From the NCBI RefSeq assembly GCF_050908845.1, contig NZ_CP194171.1, positions 62,001 through 126,000 on the forward strand: a stretch of DNA of 64,000 bases, read 5' to 3'. Position numbers and translations under genes: made by a program. The stretch is from Marinobacterium_D sp050908845 (GTDB lineage Bacteria; Pseudomonadota; Gammaproteobacteria; Pseudomonadales; Balneatricaceae). Shown here in pieces: positions 53,603 through 62,088 of the stretch. The notes beneath the pieces were generated by a model that did no database searches, was not told the DNA's origin, and was given only the letters and a program-made list of their open reading frames with translations. Positions within the stretch are counted from its first letter, which is position 1. Each line of letters begins with the position of its first letter.

Positions 53603-54514
53603 TCAGACCAGTATCAGTAACACCAGCGGCATCGTAAGCAGAGACAGCAGTGTCTGCGTGGTAATGATATTGGCCATCAGCTCCGCATCCCCACCCAATT
53701 GACGTGCAAGAATATAAGCTGTCGTTGCCGTCGGCACCGATGCAAAAATCAGCAAAACCAGCGTCGCCGCCGGCGATAGCGCAAACAACGCGGCGAGGCC
53801 AACAGCGAGCAAGGGGCAGACGATCAGCTTGAACAGGCTCGCGGCAACCACCGCCGGTCCACTGCTCGTCAGCGCGCGCAGATTCAACGCCGCCCCCACC
53901 GCCAGCAATCCCAGTGGCAACGCCATACGGCCCAGCAGATCGAGTACCGGCGCAACCGGCGCTGGCATCCCGATACCTGTCAGATTCAGCGCGATGCCGA
54001 GCAGACAGGCCAGGATCAGTGGATTTCGGGACAGGGTACGCAGTATCCCTCTCAGGGTGGGCCGGCTCTCTCCGAACCAGGCGAATACCAGCACACAGAG
54101 CAGGTTCAGCGTCGGGATCATCACCGCCGCCAGTACCGCCGCCAGCACTATTCCCTGCTGCGGCAACAACACCGCACTGACCGCCAGCGCCACGTAGGTG
54201 TTGAACCTCAGGCTTCCCTGGTAGACCGAGGTAAACTTCGCATTATCGATACGCATCAAAGGGCGCACCAGCAGTACAAGCAGCGACAGAATCAGCAGCA
54301 TCGACAGTACGGCCGCCACCAGTTGCGATGACTGTACCGAGGCCAGGTCAGCCCGGCTCAGCCGGTTGACCAGCAAACAGGGAAAAAGCACAAAGTAGGT
54401 GGCCTTTTCAGCCGGTGGCCAGAACGCCGCACCGGGAAAATCCAGACGTCGTGCCAGGTAACCGATCACCAGCAACGCAAAGACCGGCCAAAGAGCAGTG
54501 AGAATACCATCCAT
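53603..54514 (-). CDS. AEC-family (auxin efflux carrier-like) transporter
   Basis: 303 residues with about ten hydrophobic segments in two inverted halves, typical of AEC permeases such as malonate or amino-acid exporters (LVIGYLARRLDFPGAAFWPPAEKATYFVLFPCLLVNRL at the N-terminus). The substrate cannot be inferred. It is divergent from the gcvR-like gene and ends at a good terminator. Confidence 0.85.
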   Translation of the reverse strand: MDGILTALWPVFALLVIGYLARRLDFPGAAFWPPAEKATYFVLFPCLLVNRLSRADLASVQSSQLVAAVLSMLLILSLLVLLVRPLMRIDNAKFTSVYQGSLRFNTYVALAVSAVLLPQQGIVLAAVLAAVMIPTLNLLCVLVFAWFGESRPTLRGILRTLSRNPLILACLLGIALNLTGIGMPAPVAPVLDLLGRMALPLGLLAVGAALNLRALTSSGPAVVAASLFKLIVCPLLAVGLAALFALSPAATLVLLIFASVPTATTAYILARQLGGDAELMANIITTQTLLSLLTMPLVLLILV

Positions 54515-54618
54515 TGTTGTTTATACTCTGGGCATACCCTTATGATCGGAAGCGCAATCAAAACAATCGCAAACAGACCGCAGGTGCGGTCCAATCAGCC
54601 TACACGGAGCCCCTTCCA

Positions 54619-55131
54619 ATGACATCTCTCGTAATGAGTTTTATCGGTCGCGACAAACCTGGCCTGGTCGGCCTGCTCTCGAGCACCATTGCAGAGCATC
54701 AGGGCAACTGGCTGGAATCAGGCATGTCCCGCCTTGGCGGCCAGTTCGCCGGTGTACTGATCATCCAGGTACCGGAGCAGCAGCAGGAAGCCCTGACAGC
54801 GGCACTGCAGTCACTTGAGGAGAAAGGCCTCAAGGTCAGCATTGAGCGCAGTGAAGAAGCCGGCGCCGAAGCGGAAAGCCGCGCGGTCACTCTGGATCTT
54901 ATCGGTCACGACAAGCCAGGCATCGTGCGCGAAATTTCCCAGGCCCTGGCCAGCATGCACATCAATGTCCACAAGCTGCAGACAGAGCTGACCTCCGGCT
55001 CCATGTCCGGTGAACAGCTGTTCAAGGCCAGCGCCGAGCTGCTGGTACCCAGCCCGGTGGATCTGGATGAGCTGCAGGACAAACTGGAAGCAATCGCTTC
55101 CGACCTGATGGTCGATATCACCCTGGATTGA
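54619..55131 (+). CDS. GcvR-like protein with two ACT domains
   Basis: 170 residues from ATG 54619 (MTSLVMSFIGRDKPGLVGLL; GGAG 9 nt upstream). Two ACT domains: residues about 4-75 (GRDKPGLVGLLSSTIAEHQGNWLES) and 88-165 (GHDKPGIVREISQALASMHINVHKL). The architecture matches GcvR, the glycine-responsive antagonist of the GcvA activator of glycine cleavage genes in E. coli. The window's gcvT-gcvH genes lie 11 kb away. Other two-ACT proteins of unknown role look alike. Confidence 0.8.
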   Translation: MTSLVMSFIGRDKPGLVGLLSSTIAEHQGNWLESGMSRLGGQFAGVLIIQVPEQQQEALTAALQSLEEKGLKVSIERSEEAGAEAESRAVTLDLIGHDKPGIVREISQALASMHINVHKLQTELTSGSMSGEQLFKASAELLVPSPVDLDELQDKLEAIASDLMVDITLD

Positions 55132-55138
55132 TTTAGCG

Positions 55139-56323
55139 TCAGCCGGCGTGCGCCAGCGCCGGCTCATGCTGTTCCAGCCGCCACAGCAGCGCCATCAGCG
55201 CTGCGCCCAGCGCCACTACTCCCGCCGCGATATAGAGCCCAAGATCGTAGCTCCCCAACCGCTCTGCCAGCGTACCGGTGATCGCCGGTGCCAGTATCTG
55301 CGCCAGCCCGTAAGAGAGCGTCATCCGCCCCATCAGTTTCGCAGGTTTGGTCGGATAGAAGCGGCCCGCCAGGGTCAGCACCAGACCGACGGCACCAATA
55401 AAGCTGGCCCCAAACAGCACCGCGCCTATCAGAGCGCCAGCAAGCGTTGGTGAAAGTGCCGGCATCAGGATGCCCAGCAGTTGCGCTACATAGGCCAGCA
55501 GCAGCGCAGGCACGTAGCCGGTCCGGCGCGCCACCTTGTCCCAGACGATCACTGCCGGCGCCGCCGCCAGCCCCAATACCAGGAACACCCAGTTGCCTTT
55601 GCTTTCCAGCCCCGGCTGGCGCTGCACGATATCCACGATAAAGGTGGCACTGATCACGTAGCCCCAACCGGCGCAAAAATAGGCCGCCAGCAGCAGATGG
55701 TTAAAGCGCCGGCTCGGCGGACGGTCTACCAATTGCTGTCCACTGGTGGTCATGCCACTGAGATCGGGCCTTGGCATCCAGCGCCAGGCAGGCACGGCCA
55801 ATAGCAGCGCCAGCAGTGCAAAGCCGCTCCACTGCTCACTCCAATCGAGATCCAGGGCGCTGAACAGCTCCACCACCAGTGAGCAGAAGGCGATACCCGC
55901 CCCCATACCGATAAAATGCACACCCAGCTCGGCGCGATAGCCATGGCGGATCAGCCAGTTGAGAATCAGCGCACTGGCCAGCAGAAGACCACCGGCCGCA
56001 CTGAAACCGGCGATGAGACGCAGGATCGACCAGACAAGATAGTTTTCGCTCAGCGGCATCACCAGGGTCGTGACCACGGCCAACACCAGGCAAAGTCGGT
56101 AAAGCTGATCTTTAAGGCGAAGATTGGGGACGGCGGCCGCCGCCAGAGCACCGGCGAGATAGCCGATGTAGTTGAAACTGGCGAGCCAGCCGCCGCCAGA
56201 GGTATCGAGAGAGGTCTGCTGCAGCATCAGCGGCAGCAGCGGCGTGTACGCAAAACGCGCCACGCCCACTGTCACGATCAGACTAAGAATGCCTGCGCTC
56301 AGTACCTTGAGACGCTGATCCAT
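55139..56323 (-). CDS. MFS transporter, YbfB/YjiJ family
   Basis: 394 residues, twelve predicted TM segments. The start GVARFAYTPLLPLMLQQTSL...GGWLASFNYIGYLAGALAA is characteristic of the YbfB/YjiJ group, which lacks assigned substrates. It is convergent with the gcvR-like gene (7 nt apart) and follows argH in the same direction after 56 nt. Confidence 0.85.
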   Translation of the reverse strand: MDQRLKVLSAGILSLIVTVGVARFAYTPLLPLMLQQTSLDTSGGGWLASFNYIGYLAGALAAAAVPNLRLKDQLYRLCLVLAVVTTLVMPLSENYLVWSILRLIAGFSAAGGLLLASALILNWLIRHGYRAELGVHFIGMGAGIAFCSLVVELFSALDLDWSEQWSGFALLALLLAVPAWRWMPRPDLSGMTTSGQQLVDRPPSRRFNHLLLAAYFCAGWGYVISATFIVDIVQRQPGLESKGNWVFLVLGLAAAPAVIVWDKVARRTGYVPALLLAYVAQLLGILMPALSPTLAGALIGAVLFGASFIGAVGLVLTLAGRFYPTKPAKLMGRMTLSYGLAQILAPAITGTLAERLGSYDLGLYIAAGVVALGAALMALLWRLEQHEPALAHAG

Positions 56324-56379
56324 CCCTGCAACTCCCCCGAACTGTTCTTATTGTTGGTATCGGGGGAATATGCGGTGCC

Positions 56380-57777
<1,398 letters not shown>

Positions 57778-57840
57778 ACCCCTCTACCTCACTGACGCTG
57801 AATCGGCCCGCTTTCCGGACCTGTGAATGTCGATGGCGGG

Positions 57841-57846
57841 ATTATA
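57841..57846 (-). promoter_or_regulatory. -10 box of a probable argH promoter
   Basis: A perfect minus-strand TATAAT, 64 nt before the argH ATG. The best -35 is CTGCCA at a long 19-bp spacing, so the promoter is imperfect or activator-dependent. Confidence 0.5.
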
Positions 57847-57969
57847 CAGCCCTTTACCCCCTCTTTGGCAGGCCGATCACTAGCCACGGCTGCAACGCGT
57901 GCAGTGCAGGTTTCGCAAATCAACAAACCAACCATTAATACTTATATTGATACTTTTTGTCCCATTATT

Positions 57970-58023
57970 TTGACAAACCAAGATTTAAAACCTATTTATA
58001 TTGAGACCTTAAGTCTCGATATA
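57970..58023 (+). promoter_or_regulatory. Promoter with overlapping 27-bp palindromic operator for the dehydrogenase operon
   Basis: In the 365-nt argH/dehydrogenase spacer a strongly AT-rich stretch (about 57920-58045) contains a perfect TTGACA (57970-57975) and, 17 bp on, TATTTA (57993-57998). Overlapping and following the -10 is an inverted repeat, TATATTGAGAC (57997-58007), five bases, GTCTCGATATA (58013-58023), with one mismatch. This is where a repressor would sit. The IclR protein encoded at 61193 is the natural candidate. The rest of the spacer shows no gene. Confidence 0.55.
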
Positions 58024-58142
58024 AAAACAAATAGAAACAAATCAGCACCTGAAGTCGTGGGAACTGGCGATCGTTTTCTACTCGCGCCATAGAGCGCGCT
58101 GACAACCGTCCCTCGGCCTACTGATTATTGCGGAGAGTCACC

Positions 58143-59309
58143 ATGAGTAACCGAATCATACTGCCCCGCCTGATGGAAGTGGGCGCCGGAGCCAGCCAGA
58201 AAACGCCCGATATTCTGGCGGCGCTGGGCTGCAAAAGCCCGTTGATCGTCACCGACCGGATGATGGTTCAACTGGGCTATGTGGAAAAACTTCAGGCCGC
58301 ATTAAACGAGGCCGGGCTGGAAAGCGATCTGTTCGCCGACACCCTGCCCGAACCCACCGAAGCCTCGATCATCGCCGGTGTGGATAAAGTAAAAGCCGGC
58401 AGCTACGACTCGATCATCGCCCTCGGCGGCGGCAGCCCCATTGACTCGGCCAAGGCGATCTCGATCCTCGGCAAATTCGGCGGCCAGATGCGCGACTACA
58501 AGTTCCCGCGCGACGTCAGCGAACAGGGTCTGCCGGTGATTGCGATACCCACCACCGCCGGTACCGGCTCCGAGGTGACCCGCTTCACCATCATCACAGA
58601 TGCCGACAAGGACGAGAAAATGCTCTGTGTCGGTCTCGGTTTCATGCCGGTTGCAGCACTGGTGGATTACGAGCTGACCATTTCGGTGCCGGCCCGGGTT
58701 ACCGCCGATACCGGTATCGACGCCCTGACCCACGCCATGGAAGCCTATGTCAGCGCCAAGGCCAATCCGTACAGCGACAGCCAGGCACTGGCCGCCATGC
58801 GCCTGATCGGCCCGAACCTGCGCCGCGCCTACCACACTCCCAACAACCGGGAAGCGCGCGAAGCGATGATGCTCGGTTCAACCCTGGCCGGCGTTGCCTT
58901 CTCGGCCGCGTCCGTCGCCCTGGTACACGGTATGAGCCGCCCCATCGGCGCCTTTTTCCACGTACCTCACGGCCTGTCCAACGCCATGCTGCTGCCGACG
59001 GTGACCGCGTTCTCGCTGGACAGCGCGCCGCAGCGCTACGCCGACTGCGCCCGTGCGATCGGCGTAGCCCTGCAGAGTGATGATACCGACACTGCCAATG
59101 CCAAACTGCTGGCGGAGTTACGTGCACTCAACAGCGAACTGAAAGTACCGAGTCCGGCCGAGTTCGGTATCGAGCGGGAACGCTATTTCGAGCTGCGCAC
59201 CACCATGGCGGAACAGGCCCTGGCGTCCGGCTCACCCGGCAACAACCCCCGCGTCCCCACCGTCGATGAACTGGTCGAGCTGTACGCAGCCGTCTGGAAC
59301 CAGGAATAA
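58143..59309 (+). CDS. Iron-containing alcohol dehydrogenase, DddB-like
   Basis: 388 residues of the group III (iron-type) alcohol dehydrogenases. Start ATG 58143 (MSNRIILPRLMEVGAG) with GGAGA 7 nt upstream. NAD-binding ALGGGSPIDSAKA is near residues 98-110. Metal-ligand regions DTGIDALTHAMEAYVS (Asp and His), HGMSRPIGAFFHVPHGLSNAMLLP (two His) are intact. Followed after 20 nt by a CoA-acylating semialdehyde dehydrogenase. That pair matches dddB-dddC of marine DMSP degraders, implying oxidation of 3-hydroxypropionate or a similar hydroxy acid. Substrate is an inference. Confidence 0.85.
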   Translation: MSNRIILPRLMEVGAGASQKTPDILAALGCKSPLIVTDRMMVQLGYVEKLQAALNEAGLESDLFADTLPEPTEASIIAGVDKVKAGSYDSIIALGGGSPIDSAKAISILGKFGGQMRDYKFPRDVSEQGLPVIAIPTTAGTGSEVTRFTIITDADKDEKMLCVGLGFMPVAALVDYELTISVPARVTADTGIDALTHAMEAYVSAKANPYSDSQALAAMRLIGPNLRRAYHTPNNREAREAMMLGSTLAGVAFSAASVALVHGMSRPIGAFFHVPHGLSNAMLLPTVTAFSLDSAPQRYADCARAIGVALQSDDTDTANAKLLAELRALNSELKVPSPAEFGIERERYFELRTTMAEQALASGSPGNNPRVPTVDELVELYAAVWNQE

Positions 59310-59329
59310 AAAGCTTCAGGAGCCTCCAA

Positions 59330-60832
59330 ATGCCCCATGTAACCAACTTTATCAACAACACCCGTACCCCGAGCGAATCCAGCCGCACCTCAGCGGTATA
59401 CAACCCCGCTACCGGTCAGCAGAGCGGAACAGTCACTCTTTCCACCGCCGCTGAAACCCGCGCTGCCATCGCCGCCGCCCAGGCCGCTTTTCCGGAGTGG
59501 TCTAAAACACCCTCGGTTGTGCGTGCCCGCGCCATGTTCAAGTTCAAGGAGCTGCTGGAGCAGAACCGCGACAAGCTGGCCGAGCTGATCACGCTCGAGC
59601 ACGGTAAGGTGTTCTCCGATGCCCAGGGCGAGATTACCCGCGGTATGGAAGTGGTGGAATTTGCCTGCGGTATCCCCCACCTGCAGAAAGGCGAGCACTC
59701 GCTGAACGTAGGCCGTGATATCGATTCAGATTCACTGATGCAGCCGCTCGGAGTCTGTGCCGGGATCTCGCCATTCAACTTCCCGGCCATGGTGCCTATG
59801 TGGATGTTCCCGGTGGCGATCGCCTGCGGCAACACCTTCGTTATGAAACCGTCGGAGAAAGACCCAAGCGCCACCCTGTTTATCGCCGAGCTGCTGGCAC
59901 AGGCCGGTCTGCCGGACGGTGTCTTCAACCTGGTCAACGGTGACAAGGAAGCGGTGGACGTGCTGCTCACCGATGAGCGTGTGCAGGCGGTCAGCTTCGT
60001 TGGCTCCACCCCCATCGCCGAGTACATCTACTCCACCGCCTCCGCCCACGGCAAACGCTGCCAGGCGCTCGGCGGTGCCAAGAATCATATGGTGATCATG
60101 CCGGATGCAGACCCGGAGCAGGTGGTCGGTTCGCTGATGGGCGCCGCCTACGGTTCCGCCGGCGAGCGCTGCATGGCGATCTCCGTGGCGGTCTGCGTGG
60201 GTGACGAGGTCGCCGACAACCTGGTCGAGATGATGAAAACCGAAATCGGTCAGATGCGCGTGGGTCCGGGCCTTGGCGTCGAGCCGGAGCCGCATATGGG
60301 CCCCGTAGTTAGCCGTGAGCACCAGCAGAAGATTCTGTCCTACATCGACACCGGTGTCGAAGAGGGCGCCACCCTGGTCGTGGACGGCCGCAACTTCAGG
60401 GTCGCGGGTCATGAGGACGGCTTCTACGTGGGCCCGACCCTGTTCGATAACGTCACCAGCAGCATGCGCATCTTTCAGGAGGAGATCTTCGGCCCGGTAC
60501 TGGTGGTGGTGCGCGCCAAGAGTTTTGACGAGGCACTGCAACTGATCAATGACCACGAATACGGCAACGGCACTTCCCTGTTCACCCGTGACGGCGATAC
60601 CGCGCGCCAGTTCGAGGAGAACGTGCAGGCCGGCATGGTCGGTATCAACGTGCCGATCCCGGTGCCGATGGCGTTCCACTGCTTCGGCGGCTGGAAGCGC
60701 TCCATCTTTGGCGCACTGAACATGCACGGTTCCGATGGCGTGCGTTTCTTTACCCGCATGAAGACCATTACCCGCCGCTGGCCCACCGGCATCCGCGCCG
60801 GCGCCGAGTTCTCCATGCCAACGATGAAATGA
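59330..60832 (+). CDS. mmsA: CoA-acylating methylmalonate-semialdehyde dehydrogenase (MmsA/DddC-like)
   Basis: 500-residue aldehyde dehydrogenase that oxidatively decarboxylates methylmalonate or malonate semialdehyde to propionyl-CoA or acetyl-CoA. The catalytic Cys281 lies in AYGSAGERCMAISVAV. QALGGAKNHMVIMPD (246-260) lacks the general-base Glu of hydrolytic aldehyde dehydrogenases, the hallmark of the CoA-dependent MMSDH group. ISPFNFPAMVPMWMFP is the usual N-terminal motif. AGGAG lies 8 nt before the ATG. Ends at a terminator (60872-60895). Confidence 0.93.
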   Translation: MPHVTNFINNTRTPSESSRTSAVYNPATGQQSGTVTLSTAAETRAAIAAAQAAFPEWSKTPSVVRARAMFKFKELLEQNRDKLAELITLEHGKVFSDAQGEITRGMEVVEFACGIPHLQKGEHSLNVGRDIDSDSLMQPLGVCAGISPFNFPAMVPMWMFPVAIACGNTFVMKPSEKDPSATLFIAELLAQAGLPDGVFNLVNGDKEAVDVLLTDERVQAVSFVGSTPIAEYIYSTASAHGKRCQALGGAKNHMVIMPDADPEQVVGSLMGAAYGSAGERCMAISVAVCVGDEVADNLVEMMKTEIGQMRVGPGLGVEPEPHMGPVVSREHQQKILSYIDTGVEEGATLVVDGRNFRVAGHEDGFYVGPTLFDNVTSSMRIFQEEIFGPVLVVVRAKSFDEALQLINDHEYGNGTSLFTRDGDTARQFEENVQAGMVGINVPIPVPMAFHCFGGWKRSIFGALNMHGSDGVRFFTRMKTITRRWPTGIRAGAEFSMPTMK

Positions 60833-60871
60833 TCACCACGGAACTCTGATACACCCCAAGCGCTGATCTTC

Positions 60872-60895
60872 GCCGCCCAAACCGGGCGGCTTTTT
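60872..60895 (+). terminator. Intrinsic terminator of the dehydrogenase operon
   Basis: GCCGCCC (60872-60878), 5-nt loop, GGGCGGC (60884-60890) and five T residues (60891-60895), about 40 nt past the mmsA stop. The hairpin array begins immediately after it. Confidence 0.85.
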
Positions 60896-61117
60896 ATGTT
60901 CAGGATGAACGGTATCCCGCGAGCACAAGGATGTGCAGGAGCGGGGTATGCACAGGATGTGCGGTATGCCGCGTAGGACAGGATGTCCGAGAGCGGCGAT
61001 GTTCAGGATGAACAGTATCCCGCGAGCGCAAGGACACGCAGGAGCGGGATATGTTCAGGATGAATGGTCTGCCGCGTAGGACAAGGACGGCCGAGAGCGG
61101 CGATGCACAAGCGCAGA
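60896..61117. repeat. Hairpin array: two ~103-bp copies of four AGGAT-loop hairpins
   Basis: The 360-nt mmsA-iclR spacer has no gene. It holds eight small stem-loops whose loops read AGGAT, AAGGAT or AAGGAC on the plus strand: 60898-60910, 60923-60936, 60950-60962, 60976-60988, 61001-61013, 61026-61039, 61053-61065 and 61079-61092. Every second one is nested in an outer stem, alternately CCCGC/GCGGG and GCCGC/GCGGC. The set of four repeats once with a 103-bp period. Stems differ between copies by paired changes, so base pairing seems to be what is kept. A degenerate ninth unit (TGCACAAGCGCA) follows. Nature unknown: structured RNA, CsrA/RsmA-type sites or a palindromic intergenic repeat. Confidence 0.8.
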
Positions 61118-61148
61118 ACCGCTATACGAACATCCACGCCCGTCCCTG

Positions 61149-61154
61149 TATACT
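61149..61154 (+). promoter_or_regulatory. -10 box of a probable iclR promoter
   Basis: TATACT 38 nt before the IclR ATG, just beyond the hairpin array. No good -35 is visible. Confidence 0.35.
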
Positions 61155-61192
61155 CCTTACATCGTTCCACCAGCGGATAATGTGAATACCCC

Positions 61193-61969
61193 ATGACCAA
61201 TACACGCCGGGAAAAAGGCTCGTCTATTCTCCGAGTGCTTGAAATCGTCGAAGCGGTGGCCAGCGCCAGCAAACCGATGACACCGACGGAGCTTGCCAAA
61301 CAGCTGGATATCCCCAAGGCCACCGGGCATCGGCTGGTGCAGACACTGGAAAAAGAGGGTTTTCTGCAGACCAACATGCGCGGCTTCGTCATTCCTGGCG
61401 CCCGGCTGCACCAGGCCGCACTGGGTATCATCTATGCCGGGCGTTACAAGGCACAGCGCCGCGCCATTCTCGAAGACCTGTCGAGCCATATCGGTGAAAC
61501 CTGTGGTCTGGCTATCCCGGACGGCACCGAAATGCTCTATTTCGACCGCATCCAGACCAACTGGCCGCTGCAGATCAACCTGCCGATCGGCAGCCACACG
61601 CCGACCTGGTGCACCGCCAGCGGCAAGCTCTATCTCGCCAACCTGCCGGAGAGCCAGCGCAAGCTGATGATCGAAAAGCTGCCGATCCAGCAGTACTCAC
61701 GCAACACGCTTACCGATCCGGTCGAACTGATGGACGAGCTGGCCCATATCGAAGAGCAGCAGCTGGCTGTGGATAACGAGGAGTTTATCGATGGCATGGT
61801 CGCCGTGGCCGTACCTGTCAAGGACGCCAACGAGCGCCTGCTTGCCTGCCTGTTCACCCACGCCCCGGTTATCCGCTGCTCGCTGGACGATCTGCTTCAG
61901 TTCGAGCCCAGGCTGCGCGAGGCCGCACGCCAGCTGGAGCAGGTGATCCAGGGCCCGGCACAGAGCTGA
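61193..61969 (+). CDS. IclR-family transcriptional regulator
   Basis: 258 residues. N-terminal winged helix-turn-helix (about 10-70: SSILRVLEIVEAVASASKPMTPTELAKQLDIPKATGHRLVQTLEKEGFL) and C-terminal IclR effector domain (about 80-250, with ETCGLAIPDGTEMLYFDRIQ and HTPTWCTASGKLYLANLPE). IclR proteins usually control adjacent catabolic genes; the dehydrogenase operon directly upstream and the palindrome at 57997-58023 are likely targets. Marine dddTBC clusters carry a LysR regulator instead, so this is a different control arrangement. Confidence 0.93.
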   Translation: MTNTRREKGSSILRVLEIVEAVASASKPMTPTELAKQLDIPKATGHRLVQTLEKEGFLQTNMRGFVIPGARLHQAALGIIYAGRYKAQRRAILEDLSSHIGETCGLAIPDGTEMLYFDRIQTNWPLQINLPIGSHTPTWCTASGKLYLANLPESQRKLMIEKLPIQQYSRNTLTDPVELMDELAHIEEQQLAVDNEEFIDGMVAVAVPVKDANERLLACLFTHAPVIRCSLDDLLQFEPRLREAARQLEQVIQGPAQS

Positions 61970-61999
61970 GCCGCATCAGTCAATCCCGGCGCGGCTTTC
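61968..61999 (+). terminator. Weak terminator after iclR
   Basis: AGCCGC (61969-61974) pairs with GCGGCT (61991-61996) across a 16-nt loop and runs into TTTCT, immediately at the iclR stop codon. Confidence 0.4.
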
Positions 62000-62021
62000 T
62001 GATACACTGCCAGCCATTTAC

Positions 62022-62047
62022 GCCACTTATATATAAGCCACTTATAT
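62022..62047 (+). promoter_or_regulatory. Tandem direct repeat in the hemC promoter region
   Basis: GCCACTTATAT occurs twice with a 15-bp period (62022-62032 and 62037-62047), and CTTATATATAAG (62026-62037) is a perfect palindrome bridging them. The repeats lie 42-67 nt before the hemC start and include TATATA and TATATT, which could be -10 boxes. No good -35 is visible. Confidence 0.45.
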
Positions 62048-62088
62048 TGCTATCTGGTGAGGCCCCGCCTCCTGACAAGGATTCACCC

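Noticed and set aside
60896..61117. CRISPR-like array
   Set aside because: Units are themselves palindromic and contiguous, with no unique spacers of constant length and no cas genes in the window.
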